From positions 1 through 47,760 of the forward strand of contig QHYZ01000093.1 in NCBI GenBank assembly GCA_003225295.1: a DNA stretch of 47,760 nt, written 5' to 3'. Of the stretch, positions 17,287 to 27,266 are shown one piece after another (position 1 is the first letter of the stretch; every line of letters starts with the position of its first letter). Source of the DNA: Acidobacteriota bacterium. Its GTDB lineage: Bacteria > Acidobacteriota > Terriglobia > Acidiferrales > UBA7541. The translations under genes were made by a program, and so were the position numbers. The notes beneath the pieces were generated by a model that was not told the DNA's origin, did not search any database, and saw only the letters and a program-made list of their open reading frames with translations.

Positions 17287-17845
17287 CTACTCCCCAGCCT
17301 TGGCCGCCAATGTTTCGACGACGGCGATGTCTTGTAGCAGCCCCTGCGGCAGACTGTGGCGCTGTTTTAAGTAATCGGGGCTATTGTAGGAAACCCAGAC
17401 TTTCCCCTGGTTGTCTTCCCAAATCAGAATCTTCAAAGGGAGGTCGATGGTCCTTCTGGGAGCGGCGAGCATAAGACGCGTTCCGGCTTTGGGGCTGCCG
17501 AAGACCAGCAGCTTGGTGGATCGCATTTTCATTCCTACCTTTTCCGCTTGTCCGCTGTGGTCGACCAGGGCAAACAGGGTCATCCTGGCATAGCAGTTGG
17601 TGTCCACCACGGCCTTGAATCCATCGGAGTTCAACTGCTTGAACGGTGCGACATCGCCGTACCCCGCGTTGTTCACGTCGAGGGGAGCGGTGCGCACCCG
17701 ATCGCCATATTTCGCCACCAGACTCTCAAGGCGGCGAGGATGGCGGGCCGTTGCGACGAGCCGATCGCCCCATGCGAGCACAGCTTCAGCGATGCTTCGG
17801 CCCAATCCATTTGCGCTGCGTCACCAACCAGACGCTAGTAGACAT
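17287..17845 (-). pseudogene. SDR N-terminus fused to DUF302 domain by deletion
   Basis: ATG 17845 with a strong GGAGG eight bases upstream starts MSTSVWLVT, the usual start of a short-chain dehydrogenase. A two-base loss shifts the frame before NGLGRSIAEAVLAWGDRLVA. The SDR text then jumps from TAPLDV directly to NNAGYGDVAPF, missing about 35 residues. After FKAVVDTNCYAR it switches to a DUF302 domain (MTLFALVDHSGQAEKVGMKM, FGSPKAGTRLMLAAP, LPLKILIWEDNQGKVWVSYN) which runs to the stop. SDRs are cytoplasmic NAD(P)H enzymes; DUF302 proteins are small soluble proteins of unknown role. The join looks like recombination between two former neighbours. The open frame from TTG 17805 (172 residues) could still yield the DUF302 part. 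Confidence 0.72.
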
Positions 17846-17875
17846 GCAAATCCTCCGTGATTCGGCTCATCAATT

Positions 17876-19285
17876 CTACGGTTGTTGCTGCCAGCCTCCG
17901 CCAAGTGCCCTGTACAGTTGCACCAGACTCTGGTACTCGGTGCCGCGCGCCTCCGCGAGTGTGAGTTCAGCGGAAAAGAGGGACCGTTGACCATCCAGCA
18001 CTTCGAGATATGTTGTCGTGCCTCCCTTGTAACGCATGTCGGACAGGCGAACGGATTCCTGCAAGTCCTTGACGGTATCCTCCTGGCGAACCCGGACCTG
18101 ATGGAATTTCTCGTAGCCGATTAGCGCGTCGGATACGTCGCCGAACGCGCGTTGAATGGTTTGCCGGTACGAAATCAAAGCCTGTTGATGTTGCGACTTG
18201 GCGAGCCGCAGATTTCCCCGGAGCGCTCCGCCCGTGAAAATGGGCTGGCTCACTTGGGCGCCGTAAGACCAGGTTCCGAGTTGCGAGCTCATTAGGCCGG
18301 AGAATGCGCTGCTCCGTCCGAAGGCGCCGCCGCCGGAACCCGTCAGGGAGATTTGCGGAAAGAACTGGGCCTTGGCGACTCCGATTTCGGCGTTCGCGGC
18401 CACCAGGATTTGCTCGGCCTCGCGAATATCAGGCCGGCGCTCGATCAACGAGGAAGGCAGCCCCGGCGGCACTTCGGGTGGAAGCGGCTGCTCCACTAGC
18501 GGGCGTCCGCGTGTCACGGCCTGAGGGTAGTTGCCAAGAAGAATGCTGATGGCATTCTCTTCCTGCGCGATCCGCCGCTCCAAATCAGGGATTTGGGCGT
18601 TCGCGGAATCGAGAACTTGCTGAGCCTGCAAAACGTCAAGCTTCGTGGCCACGCCGTGCTCCACACGAAGATTGGTCAGCTTCACCGAGTCTTCCTGCGT
18701 CTTTACCGTCTCGCGCGTAATTTGGAGTTGAAGGTCAAGTTGCAGCAGCGCGAAATAGTCACTCCCCACGTCGCTCACCAGCGTTAATATGACCGTCTGC
18801 CGCGCATCCTGTGTTGCAAGGAGTCGGGCGCGTGATGCCTCGGTCGCGCGGCGCAGCTTACCGAAGAAATCCAACTGGAAAGCTGCGTCAGCAGTAAGGG
18901 TGAGAAAATTTGATTTGGTTTGGAAGTTATGCTCTTTCCCTCCACTGAAATCGCTATTGCCCTGGACCTGCGGGAATAGACTGGACCGCGTTACGGCCAG
19001 TTCCGCGCGCCCGGCGTTGATGCGTTCCGTCGCAAGTTGCAAGTCATAGTTTTGCTTTAGCGCTGTGCGGATGAGTTCTTGTAATTGCGGGTCCTGGAAG
19101 ACCTGCCACCAAGGAAGATCAGCATAGGACGCTGCTTGAGCCTGGACCTGTGGGTTCTCGCTCAGATCACGGAAGGCCGCTGGAGGTTGAACCGTGGGCC
19201 GATGGTAGTTCGGGCCGACCCTGCACCCAGCGACTAAACCCGATGCCATCATGATGGAGGCCATGAATCGCGCTAGTTTCTTCAT
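17876..19285 (-). CDS. RND efflux outer-membrane channel, NodT/OprM family lipoprotein
   Basis: 469 residues with a lipoprotein signal ending in lipobox LVAGC (Cys21). Two OEP repeats (about 65-255 and 275-460) give the TolC-type alpha barrel; GCRVGPNYHRP and the mid-protein LIERRPDIREAEQILVAANA are family hallmarks. It forms the outer-membrane exit duct of the tripartite pump encoded just upstream. The start lies 48 bases after the pump gene stop, so it is the third gene of the operon. ATG 19285 follows a purine-rich AACGGCGGAGC. Confidence 0.93.
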   Translation of the reverse strand: MKKLARFMASIMMASGLVAGCRVGPNYHRPTVQPPAAFRDLSENPQVQAQAASYADLPWWQVFQDPQLQELIRTALKQNYDLQLATERINAGRAELAVTRSSLFPQVQGNSDFSGGKEHNFQTKSNFLTLTADAAFQLDFFGKLRRATEASRARLLATQDARQTVILTLVSDVGSDYFALLQLDLQLQITRETVKTQEDSVKLTNLRVEHGVATKLDVLQAQQVLDSANAQIPDLERRIAQEENAISILLGNYPQAVTRGRPLVEQPLPPEVPPGLPSSLIERRPDIREAEQILVAANAEIGVAKAQFFPQISLTGSGGGAFGRSSAFSGLMSSQLGTWSYGAQVSQPIFTGGALRGNLRLAKSQHQQALISYRQTIQRAFGDVSDALIGYEKFHQVRVRQEDTVKDLQESVRLSDMRYKGGTTTYLEVLDGQRSLFSAELTLAEARGTEYQSLVQLYRALGGGWQQQP

Positions 19286-19333
19286 AGGTTGCTCCGCCGT
19301 TCTTTCTTCGCGCCGTTCTCGCGGTAGCCCATC

Positions 19334-22300
19334 TCAGTCCGCCTCCGCCGGGGCCGGCCTTGCTGGCAGCGCTCCCGAAACGGGCTCCTTGCCGGCGCTT
19401 GACCATTTCTCCACCAGATAGAAGATCGCAGGCACGAAGAAGATTCCGATCACGCTGGCGGCCAGCATCCCTCCGATAACCGTAGTGCCCATGATTTGGC
19501 GGGCAACCGACCCGGCACCAGTTGCCGTCCACAGCGGCACGCAACCGAGAATGAATGCAAAAGAGGTCATCAAAATCGGCCGCAGGCGAAGCCTGGCTCC
19601 TTCGAGCGCAGCATCCGCCAGAGGCTTTCCGTTCTCGTATTGCTCCTTAGCGAACTCGACGATCAAAATCGCGTTCTTGGCGGCCAAACCGATTAACATG
19701 ACCAATCCGATTTGCGAGTAGATATCGTTCTCGATCTGGACCATAAAAGGCGGCAGGAAAACGCCGAGCAGCGCGCGGCGCAACCACAGGATTCCAAAGG
19801 CTCCAAAGATCGCCACCGGTGTACTCAGCAGCACACTGAACGGCAGCGACCAGCTTTCATATAGCGCCGCCAAAATCAGGAAAACGAATAACAGCGAGAG
19901 TCCGAAGATCACCGAAGCGGGCACTCCCTCCCGAGCTTTCTGTTCTTGAAAGGACATACCCGAATAGTCAAAGCCCATCTCGCGCGGCATCGTCTGTTTA
20001 AAAACGCCTTCGAGAGCAGCCGTGGCTTGGTCCGCACTGTAGCCCGGCGCCGCGCCGCCGTTAATCTGCGCCGAACGGTACTCGTTGAAACGCATGGTAA
20101 ACTCCGGCCCGAGCCGCGGCTTTACGCTGGTTAGCGTGGATAGCGGGACATTCTCCCCTTTGCTGTTGCGAACGTAGAACTGCCCGACGTTTTCCGCCTT
20201 AGCGCGGTCTTCGCCTTCCGCCTCGATATAAACCTGCCATTGACGGCCGAACCGGTTGAAATAGTTGATGAAATATCCGCCCATGAAGGCTTGGATTGTC
20301 CGATAGACGTCGTTGAGCGGCACGCCCTGCTTTAGCACTTTGTCGCGGTCTACCTCCACGAATTCCTGCGGCACGCTGGGCAGGAAGGTGGTGCTCAAGC
20401 CCGCGATCTCGGGGCGCTTGCGGGCTGCTTCCAGGAAAGTGGTGAGGTTCTTGGCCAGAAACTGTACATCATTTCCGGCGCGATCCTCAAGGACGAAAGT
20501 GAATCCACCGGACGTGCCGACTCCTGGAATCGCCGGAGGCGAGAAACTAAAGGCAGCACCTGCGGGCAGCCTGCTCAGCCCCGCGTTCAATCGCGCTTTG
20601 ATGGCTTGAAATTGTTCGGCCCGTGCGGTGCGCTCGTCCCAGGGCTTGAACGTGACAAAAAAGAACGCGTTATAGCTGGTGCGCACAAAGCTCAGCAAAC
20701 TGAAGCCGATGACGCTGGTCGTGTATTGAACGCCCGGCGTATTCGCAAGGATTTTTTCTACATCCGCCGCGGCTGCGGTCGTACGTTCCAAGGAAGCTCC
20801 GTTGGGAAGCTGGAGATTGACGAACGCATAGCCTTGATCTTCGTCTGGAAGGAAACTCGACGGCACTCGGTTGGCAAAAAAGCCACCCGCCAAGCCAAAG
20901 GCCACGAGCAGAACGACTACGACGGCGGTCTTGCGGATGAGTACCGCGCTCCAACGGACATAGCCCTCGGTGGCACGCGCGAACGAGCGGTTAAACCAAT
21001 CGAAAAATCTTCGCAGCAATCCTCGGCTCGGCGCCCGTGGCCGGAGAAGTAGTGCGGCAAGCGCGGGACTGAGCGTAAGCGCGTTGAACGCCGAGAGCAG
21101 CACCGAAATCGCGACGGTGACGGCGAACTGCTGGTAGAGCCGGCCGGTGATGCCGGGGATGAAGGCTGTCGGCACAAAGACCGCTGAGAGAACCAGCGCG
21201 ATGCCGACGACAGGACCGGAGAGTTCTTCCATTGCTTTCAAAGCCGCCTTCTTGGGTGTGAGGCCCTCCTCGATGTGCCGTTCCACGCCTTCAACCACAA
21301 CAATCGCGTCGTCCACCACGAGGCCGATCGCTAGCACAAGCCCAAAGAGAGAGAGCGTATTGATGGAAAAACCGAACACCGGGAAAAGCACAAACGTGCC
21401 GACGAGCGAAACGGGCACCGCAAGGAGCGGAATAAGCGTGGCGCGCCAGCCCTGCAGGAACAGGTAGACCACCAGGATCACGAGCGCCAGGGCTATCAGA
21501 AGGGTTTTAACAATTTCCTTGATGCCTTCCGTGACCGCGCGAGTCTGGTCGAGCGCTACGACATAATCTATGTCCTCCGGAAACCGCTGTTTCATCTGGG
21601 CCATTAGCTTCTTGACGTTTGCGGCTGCGTCGACGGCGTTGGAACCTGGCAACTGATATGTCGCGATAATCGCGCTCGGTTGTCCGTTGAGTCGGCCAAG
21701 AACGCTGTAGTCCTGGGAACCCAATTCGATCCGAGCAACGTCCCGTACCCGGACGGTCCCGCCGTCGGGCGTCTCCCGCACCACGATCTGTCCGAATTCT
21801 TCGGGCGACGCAAGACGGCCTTGCGCGAGAACCGAGTAAGTAAATTCCTGGCCCTTCGGCGCCGGTTCCCCGCCCGCTTTTCCGGCCGGGTTCACCGTAT
21901 TCTGCGCCTGAATGGCACTGACGATCTCGGGGACAGTGATGCCCAGCTTCGCCAATTGGTCGGGTTTTACCCACAGACGCATCGCGTATTGGCCCGCTCC
22001 AAATACCTGAACGTTGCCGATGCCCGGCGCGCGCGTGATCGGATCGGTGATATTGATGTACGCGTAGTTCGCCAGAAAGCTGGCGTCGTACGTTCCATGC
22101 GGCGAGTACAAGGCAACTAACATGAGAGGAGCGGTTACCGACTTTCGGACAGTAATTCCATAGTTGTTGACATCGGCGGGTAGCTGCGAAGCGGCTTGCG
22201 TCTCTCGTGCTTGGGTGAGAATCAAATCCGTGTTTGGATCGGTTTTTACATCGAAGTTCACGATCAGTGTCGTGTTCGAGTTACCCGTTGCATTCAGCGA

Positions 22301-22537
22301 ATACATATAATTCATGTTGTCCACGCCGCTCATCTGCTGTTCGATGGGAGTGGCGACCGCCTGCTCGAGGGTTTGCGCGTCCGCGCCGACATAGGTGGCC
22401 AGTACTTGAATTTCTGGTGGAGCAATGTTGGGAAATTGCGCGATCGGCAGACTGAGGATCGTGATGGAGCCTACAATCACCATAACGATAGAAATGACCA
22501 TGGCCACGATGGGACGGTTGATAAAGAACTTTGACAT
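19334..22537 (-). CDS. RND multidrug efflux pump, HAE1 family (AcrB/MexF-like)
   Basis: 1067 residues, normal for the family. Helix 1 opens [20 protein letters not shown]. The proton relay is complete: paired Asp in helix 4 ([13 protein letters not shown], near residue 405), Lys in helix 10 ([14 protein letters not shown]) and Arg in [12 protein letters not shown]. Two large periplasmic loops carry the porter and docking domains (about 40-335 and 560-870). It should export hydrophobic compounds from the periplasm and inner membrane using the proton gradient. The adaptor gene ends four bases upstream and the channel follows. No repressor gene flanks the operon, so its control is not visible here. 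Confidence 0.95.
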   Translation of the reverse strand: MSKFFINRPIVAMVISIVMVIVGSITILSLPIAQFPNIAPPEIQVLATYVGADAQTLEQAVATPIEQQMSGVDNMNYMYSLNATGNSNTTLIVNFDVKTDPNTDLILTQARETQAASQLPADVNNYGITVRKSVTAPLMLVALYSPHGTYDASFLANYAYINITDPITRAPGIGNVQVFGAGQYAMRLWVKPDQLAKLGITVPEIVSAIQAQNTVNPAGKAGGEPAPKGQEFTYSVLAQGRLASPEEFGQIVVRETPDGGTVRVRDVARIELGSQDYSVLGRLNGQPSAIIATYQLPGSNAVDAAANVKKLMAQMKQRFPEDIDYVVALDQTRAVTEGIKEIVKTLLIALALVILVVYLFLQGWRATLIPLLAVPVSLVGTFVLFPVFGFSINTLSLFGLVLAIGLVVDDAIVVVEGVERHIEEGLTPKKAALKAMEELSGPVVGIALVLSAVFVPTAFIPGITGRLYQQFAVTVAISVLLSAFNALTLSPALAALLLRPRAPSRGLLRRFFDWFNRSFARATEGYVRWSAVLIRKTAVVVVLLVAFGLAGGFFANRVPSSFLPDEDQGYAFVNLQLPNGASLERTTAAAADVEKILANTPGVQYTTSVIGFSLLSFVRTSYNAFFFVTFKPWDERTARAEQFQAIKARLNAGLSRLPAGAAFSFSPPAIPGVGTSGGFTFVLEDRAGNDVQFLAKNLTTFLEAARKRPEIAGLSTTFLPSVPQEFVEVDRDKVLKQGVPLNDVYRTIQAFMGGYFINYFNRFGRQWQVYIEAEGEDRAKAENVGQFYVRNSKGENVPLSTLTSVKPRLGPEFTMRFNEYRSAQINGGAAPGYSADQATAALEGVFKQTMPREMGFDYSGMSFQEQKAREGVPASVIFGLSLLFVFLILAALYESWSLPFSVLLSTPVAIFGAFGILWLRRALLGVFLPPFMVQIENDIYSQIGLVMLIGLAAKNAILIVEFAKEQYENGKPLADAALEGARLRLRPILMTSFAFILGCVPLWTATGAGSVARQIMGTTVIGGMLAASVIGIFFVPAIFYLVEKWSSAGKEPVSGALPARPAPAEAD

Positions 22538-22541
22538 CGGG

Positions 22542-23744
22542 TTACCTTTCCTTACTTTCCACGGTGAATGGCTTGGGGTTCACCTGCATGCCGGGACGTA
22601 CCTTCTGCACTCCCTCGACGACCACGCGTTCGCCCTGCTTTAGCCCTTTCGCAACAATCCACTCCGTGCCCGCACGATCGCCGACTGTTACCGTACGGAT
22701 GTTCACTTTGTTCTCGCCGTCCACAACCGCCACTTGATAGCCGCCTTGCAACTCCGACACCGAGCGCTGCGGGACAAGCAGCGCGTCTTTCTGGACGCGG
22801 ACAGCTGTCCGAACTTTGCCGTAGCCGCCTGGGCGCAGAATATTCCCAGGATTCGGAAACAGCGCGGCAATGCGAATCGCACCTGTGCTTTGATTCACCT
22901 GGCGGTCCGCAAAGTAGAATGTGCCTTCATGTAAATAGGGAGAGCCGTCGGCCAAAATTAGTTCGAGGCGCAGACTCTTGTCCGCCGCTTGCCGAGTCGT
23001 CTCCGTCGGGAACCGTTTGTTCCAATCGAGATACTCCCTCTCGCTCACGGTAAAATAAACCTTGATAGGGTCGAGGGTGGACACGGAGGTCACCGGCCCG
23101 CTGTTCGGGTTGACCAAGGCACCCACCTGCAGCTGTGCCTGCCCGGCGATGCCGTCGATGGGCGCAATGAGGCGGGTAAAATCGAGGTTGATCTTGGCCG
23201 TTTCAACGGCAGCCTCAGCCGTCTTAATTTGAGCTTGGGCCGTGGCCACCGTTGCCTTTGCCGCCATGTTGTTCTGGACGGCGTTATCGAGATCCTGCTG
23301 GCTGGCGGCTTGCTCTTTGGCCAGAGGGGTGTAGCGGTTGACGTCCAGTTCGGTCCTGCCTTGCACTGCCTGGGCGTTGGCAAGTATGGCCTTGGCCTGC
23401 GCCAACTGCCCTTCGGCTTGGTCCAGCGCCGCCTGAAAGGGCCGCGGGTCAATCTCGAAGAGTAGTTGACCCTTCTTGACGAATCTGCCTTCCTGGTAAC
23501 CCTGTCGCAGTAGGTAGCCCGTGACCTGCGCCCTGACGTCGGCATTTGTGAAACCGTCGATCGTGCCGATCCACTCGCCAAAAATAGGAACGTCTTTCTG
23601 CTCGACTTGCACGACCTCAACGTCTGGCGAAGCACTGGGCGCCCCCGATACCCGCTTTGGGCGCATTGCCCCGACAATCAGGCCGGCGACGACCAAGCAG
23701 AGCGCTCCTCCTATCCAGAGTTTGCGTTTCGTAATCGTGTTCAT
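22542..23744 (-). CDS. RND efflux periplasmic adaptor (membrane fusion protein)
   Basis: 400 residues from ATG 23744 (GGAG upstream). An N-terminal membrane anchor (about 8-27) is followed by the lipoyl/hairpin layout: [40 protein letters not shown], a long coiled coil with Ala/Gln-rich heptads ([14 protein letters not shown] to [11 protein letters not shown]), the returning lipoyl half ([18 protein letters not shown]), then beta-barrel and membrane-proximal domains ending [11 protein letters not shown]. It links the pump to the channel. First gene of the operon. The open frame extends to 23846, but the extra 34 residues lack family likeness. Confidence 0.93.
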   Translation of the reverse strand: MNTITKRKLWIGGALCLVVAGLIVGAMRPKRVSGAPSASPDVEVVQVEQKDVPIFGEWIGTIDGFTNADVRAQVTGYLLRQGYQEGRFVKKGQLLFEIDPRPFQAALDQAEGQLAQAKAILANAQAVQGRTELDVNRYTPLAKEQAASQQDLDNAVQNNMAAKATVATAQAQIKTAEAAVETAKINLDFTRLIAPIDGIAGQAQLQVGALVNPNSGPVTSVSTLDPIKVYFTVSEREYLDWNKRFPTETTRQAADKSLRLELILADGSPYLHEGTFYFADRQVNQSTGAIRIAALFPNPGNILRPGGYGKVRTAVRVQKDALLVPQRSVSELQGGYQVAVVDGENKVNIRTVTVGDRAGTEWIVAKGLKQGERVVVEGVQKVRPGMQVNPKPFTVESKER

Positions 23745-23874
23745 GGTTTGCTCCGACAGTGAGACCTTTCCCCGGAATCGAGGTTCGCTGTTTTCGACTC
23801 CCGCGGGATGGATGAATTGATGCTTCGCCTGACCAGGAGGATACAAGCAAATCCTCCAAAACCAAAGACGGCGC

Positions 23875-24305
23875 TCAGACTGCGTGGACCGCTTCCGCGG
23901 GGAAGCGCTTGGCCGCGAGCACCCCTAGGACAATGAAAATCAACATGACCATGACCTGCGTCCCGAGAAACGGCGGTTCTGAAGGGTGGGCGCCAGGGCC
24001 TTGAGCCCGGGAATGTTCATAAAAAACTGGGCGATCAAAACGAAAACGTTAAGATAGAGAGCGATGACGGCACCGATGACATAAGTGCGGCGCCATGGAC
24101 CGGCCAGATGAAAGAGGGCGTGGGAAGGCAAAAATCTGTGGAACGGAAACAGGAATCCGGTCACGCTCGTCAAACCGTGGTCGCAAGAAAAAGCGCGGTC
24201 CAGCCGTCGCGTCGTTTTCGCGGTCAGGAACCCGCCCACGACGACGAATCCAAAAAGGATTCCTACCAAGCTCAACACCACGCGTACGAACGTCAATATC
24301 GTCAT
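23875..24305 (-). pseudogene. Small four-helix-type membrane protein, several indels
   Basis: The piece from ATG 24305 (MTILTFVRVVLSLVGILFGF, VVVGGFLTAK) is a first helix. Next, two short shifts are visible: the expected GWTALFLATTV is in another frame, then TSVTGFLFPFHRFLPSH returns. From HALFHLAGPWRRTYV about 20 residues of a helix appear to be missing. After TYVIGAVIALYLNVFVLIAQ and ALAPTLQNR another base is lost, and PFLGTQVMVMLIFIVLGVLA finishes in a third frame with a stop at 23875. Acidobacterial genomes carry intact relatives of about 150 residues (from memory). The several indels make sequencing error unlikely as the only cause. It lies 130 bases from the RND operon start and points the same way. 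Confidence 0.68.
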
Positions 24306-24731
24306 ATCGAATATCATGAAAGAAGGAGCGTGAGGGGAGGACTGTCTAAGTCAGAAGGGAGGTTCCCGGGCAAAACCGCAAAGGCTAACAATCTCCCGGA
24401 GCGACGGCTTGGAGTATTCGGCTTGCACTTTCGGCGTAGTACCGGTTGTAAGGATTGATCTTCGCTCCCGCGCCGGACATCTGCCGAAGTGCTCTGGCGG
24501 GCGATTCCAATGATGAACGCTCTAACGTTAATCGGGGATTTGAGTCCATTCCTAGGCGCTGAAGTGCTCATTTTAGACACGGAAAGACAGCTGCCGCGGG
24601 CAGCCGGGACCTTGTGCAGCCTCCTCAAATCGTCACCGGAAGTGTGCTTTTCTGGACAGATCGGCTTTCGCGCGCGTGTTCTACTTCTGGACTCGCCGTG
24701 CGGGCCTGTCATTGGCGAGGGAGGAGCTAGC
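24306..24731. other. Intergenic, no gene supported
   Basis: About 425 bases between the broken membrane gene and the STAS gene. A long open frame enters the STAS gene from 24489 but its first 81 codons have no family likeness and no start signal. Confidence 0.45.
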
Positions 24732-25097
24732 ATGACGGTAAGAATGAAGAACAGCGAAGTAGATGGCGTAACCGTGGTGGGACTGGACGGTCGCATTGTG
24801 CTGGGCGAGGAGAGCAATTCTCTCCGAGAGAGACTGAAGAGTCTGATCGCCGAAGGAAAGAAAAAGATCGTTCTGAACATGGCTGAGATCAAATACATCG
24901 ACAGCGCGGGGCTAGGCACTTTGGTCGCTGCGCATCTCAGCGCCAAAAATCAGGGTGCATCTGTGCGCCTCTGCCATCTGGGCAAAAAATTCCATGACGT
25001 CATGCAAGTGACCAAGTTGCTGACCGTTTTCGATGTTTACGATACAGAAGCAGCTGCAGTCAGCAGCTTCCAAAGCTTCTTGGCCACGAGCAATTAG
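24732..25097 (+). CDS. STAS-domain anti-anti-sigma factor
   Basis: 121 residues from ATG 24732 with GGGAGGAG upstream. A single STAS domain: VDGVTVVGLDGRIVLGEES, the IVLNMAEIKYIDSAGLGTL core with the phosphorylatable Ser58 of DSAGLG, and a final TVFDVYDTEAAAV. Such proteins bind an anti-sigma kinase (SpoIIAB/RsbW type) when unphosphorylated and so free a sigma factor. No kinase or phosphatase gene is adjacent, so the partner is elsewhere. A cytoplasmic regulator. Confidence 0.9.
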   Translation: MTVRMKNSEVDGVTVVGLDGRIVLGEESNSLRERLKSLIAEGKKKIVLNMAEIKYIDSAGLGTLVAAHLSAKNQGASVRLCHLGKKFHDVMQVTKLLTVFDVYDTEAAAVSSFQSFLATSN

Positions 25098-25467
25098 CTG
25101 CGAACGTCATCAAAACCCTTTTAGGGACTCGCACTATCGTCATGAGGGTCAAGTGTCGGGGCAGCGAGATTTTCCGATAAATCAGCGTTTATCCGAACTT
25201 GGGGACCTTCGGTCGGGAGCGTAACCGCATTTGCAATGTGGGTCTGGCATCTCGGCGACGGGCGATTTTCAGTATAATACCTTGACTTCGCATAGACTCC
25301 CGCGTACCGTTGCTCCTGCAAACTGGCAGAGCGACTAGGTAAGGAGCTGTTGCTCCTCTCACCCGGGTCCTTTCTCCACATACGTACAGCGCCCTCGTTT
25401 ACTTTGCCCTCATTTGCCAGGCTCAGGCCAAATCTTTTCGAAAATCTCAACAATTAAGGGGATCGCT
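25098..25467. other. Intergenic, leader of DUF4440 gene
   Basis: About 370 bases. It holds a perfect -10 hexamer TATAAT (25273-25278) about 190 bases before the DUF4440 start; no good -35 is at the right distance, so it is only a candidate promoter. Confidence 0.35.
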
Positions 25468-25917
25468 ATGAAAAAAACATGGATGTGGTGTTTGATTGGT
25501 GTGCTCCTACTGGGAAGCGCCGCACGGTCGCCAGCGCAAACGACCGGCGGGACTGAAAAAACTGTAGCCGCACTCGAAGAACAGTGGCTGCAGGCACAAA
25601 AGACGAATAATGCGGACCTACTCGCCCCGTTGCTGGCCGACAAGTTCGTGAGTACGGGCAGCGATGGGAAAGTAACTGGCAGGGTCGAGACGCTGGCCGA
25701 ATTGAAGACGATGAAATGGAACACTGCCGGCTACGCCGACTTGAAAGTCACCGTTTTTGGCGATACGGCCATAGCGACGGGAGACTTCAAGAGTAAAGGG
25801 ACCGATGCAGCGGGTAAGCCTTTTGACGTGGATATTCGCTGGACCGATACCTGGATGAAGATGCCGAGCGGACAGTGGCAATGTATTGCAAGCCAAGGGA
25901 CGCCCGTAAAGGCGTAA
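25468..25917 (+). CDS. Exported DUF4440/SnoaL-like (NTF2-fold) protein
   Basis: 149 residues from ATG 25468 (AAGGGG upstream). A signal peptide (WCLIGVLLLGSAARSPAQ) precedes a single NTF2-like domain: ALEEQWLQAQKTNNADLLAP, LLADKFVSTGSDGKV, the AIATGDFKSKGTDAAGKPF strands and RWTDTWMKMPSGQWQCIASQ, typical of DUF4440. Members are periplasmic or cytoplasmic cone-shaped proteins, often ligand-binding and of unknown reaction. No catalytic residues can be assigned. Confidence 0.85.
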   Translation: MKKTWMWCLIGVLLLGSAARSPAQTTGGTEKTVAALEEQWLQAQKTNNADLLAPLLADKFVSTGSDGKVTGRVETLAELKTMKWNTAGYADLKVTVFGDTAIATGDFKSKGTDAAGKPFDVDIRWTDTWMKMPSGQWQCIASQGTPVKA

Positions 25918-26353
25918 GCAACCGCACAACGCTGAACCGAAGTGGCCGCCTTCTCTGTGGCGGCCATTTCTTTGTCCCCACGTTCGATGCTTCCAAACTT
26001 ATCCTCCTCACCACCCGAGTCCGATTCCGCAAAGCGGCTACGACCTCTGGTGTCAGTCTTGCTAGATGGGGAACTGGCGACCGAGCAGTACCGGCCTCGC
26101 GGACTGGCGGCCAAAGCTCAAGACCTCTCCGGCACTCCCTGCGCTGTCCCGCCATCGTGTACTATTTCGTGTGGGTAAGCGGCACAACGAACCGACTGGA
26201 GGGTGGAGGACTTTGGTCCCAGCGAGGCTAGAAGAGCTTTCGCGACAGGGGCGCCGGGGTGAACAAGTAGCTTCGCGTCCCGCTCTGAAAAAAGATGGTT
26301 TGACCTGTCGATTTCGAAGAGCGTCGTTCGACGTACTTGTAGGGGAAGAAGGA
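25918..26353. other. Intergenic, no gene supported
   Basis: About 435 bases between the DUF4440 gene and the kinase stub. Only short unsupported frames on both strands. Confidence 0.4.
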
Positions 26354-26437
26354 ATGAGTCTTCCGGCCGGTACCAAACTCGGGCCCTACGAGATCGATGT
26401 GTCGCTGGGAGGGTTACCGCAGTTGAAATCCACTTAG
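26354..26437 (+). pseudogene. Stub of a Ser/Thr protein kinase gene
   Basis: ATG 26354, behind GGGGAAGAAGGA, reads MSLPAGTKLGPYEI, the characteristic first residues of acidobacterial PASTA/TolB-type Ser/Thr kinases (X-GTKLGPYEI then a glycine-rich loop). Only the start of the loop (SLGG) remains before unrelated codons and TAG at 26435-26437. The kinase catalytic domain is gone. This is a 27-codon remnant with an intact start site. Confidence 0.6.
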
Positions 26438-26471
26438 ACATTCATCAAGGCTTAGAGAGTCGCACGGTTGC

Positions 26472-27266
26472 TCACATTCGCCGTACTTGCCCTACCATTT
26501 CTACCAGAACTTTTCTGGCTTCCGCCGGACTACTTACCTCCCGCACGAATGAGATGCGGGCACCACGCGTGCCATCTTGGGTTTTCAAGCGTACCTGAAA
26601 GCCGAGACGGTCGACCGAAGTCATCGCCACTTCCTGAGACTCGATTCCAGCAAATTCCCGGGCAAGCAGGACGAGAGCATCCCCGTGATCGGTATTCATG
26701 TGCTGGATGATGTCGCGTGCAGCGTCAGCCAGCGGGTCGGGTTGCCCGCTGTAATATTCCGAGGCAGGGAACCAGCCCATCACCCCGAAGCCACCCACGT
26801 AGTAAACGTCCACCACGTCCATCCGGTAAAAGGAAAAATCGTCAAAGTCCACCCAGTATTTGCTGTTGGCATAACGCGCCAGGTAGAGTTTCCGTGCTTC
26901 GGCTACTTCCGGCACAAGTACCGGGAGAATATTTCCTAGCAGCGTGACCCTGGACGCTCCCAAGGGATCGCCGATGGTATCAGGCTGGGTCACTAACAGG
27001 CTGGAACGCGGGTCTGCCTGCACATTTTGAGTGTGCATGGCCATCGTGCTGATGAGGAAGATAGGATTCGCGTGGTCGTCCAACCCATAGGGCATCACGG
27101 ATCCGAAGGGGAACCCCTGCTGTTTACGTGAGAGTGTCGATAGACTCCCAACTCGGCCCAGATACACCAAGGTACGCGCTCGTTCGGCAAACGTAGGCTC
27201 AGCGACCGCAGTTTGGTTACTCACCGCGCCTGAGCCCGCGTGTTTCCCTGACGTTAGTGAAGGCAT
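26472..27266 (-). CDS. HugZ-type haem-utilisation/pyridoxamine-phosphate-oxidase-fold protein with DUF2470
   Basis: 264 residues from ATG 27266 (GGGGGAGAACAGGA upstream). The split-barrel domain (about 30-165) has LSTLSRKQQGFPFGSVMPYG and FLISTMAMHTQNVQADPRSS, the FMN-binding fold typical of HugZ. The C-terminal DUF2470 region (about 185-260) has the conserved helix IIQHMNTDHGDALVLLAREF, whose His residues bind haem in relatives. Members degrade or hold haem in the cytoplasm for iron use; the reaction here is assigned by family only. It stands alone with a palindrome in its upstream region. Confidence 0.85.
   Translation of the reverse strand: MPSLTSGKHAGSGAVSNQTAVAEPTFAERARTLVYLGRVGSLSTLSRKQQGFPFGSVMPYGLDDHANPIFLISTMAMHTQNVQADPRSSLLVTQPDTIGDPLGASRVTLLGNILPVLVPEVAEARKLYLARYANSKYWVDFDDFSFYRMDVVDVYYVGGFGVMGWFPASEYYSGQPDPLADAARDIIQHMNTDHGDALVLLAREFAGIESQEVAMTSVDRLGFQVRLKTQDGTRGARISFVREVSSPAEARKVLVEMVGQVRRM

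Noticed and set aside
20606-21052. Long plus-strand frames inside the minus-strand RND pump gene and similar ones in other large genes
   Set aside because: Shadows caused by high-GC codon use; the opposite strand carries the recognised protein.
24489-24731. Upstream extension of the STAS frame
   Set aside because: The 81 added codons do not match STAS proteins, and ATG 24732 has a clear GGAGGAG.
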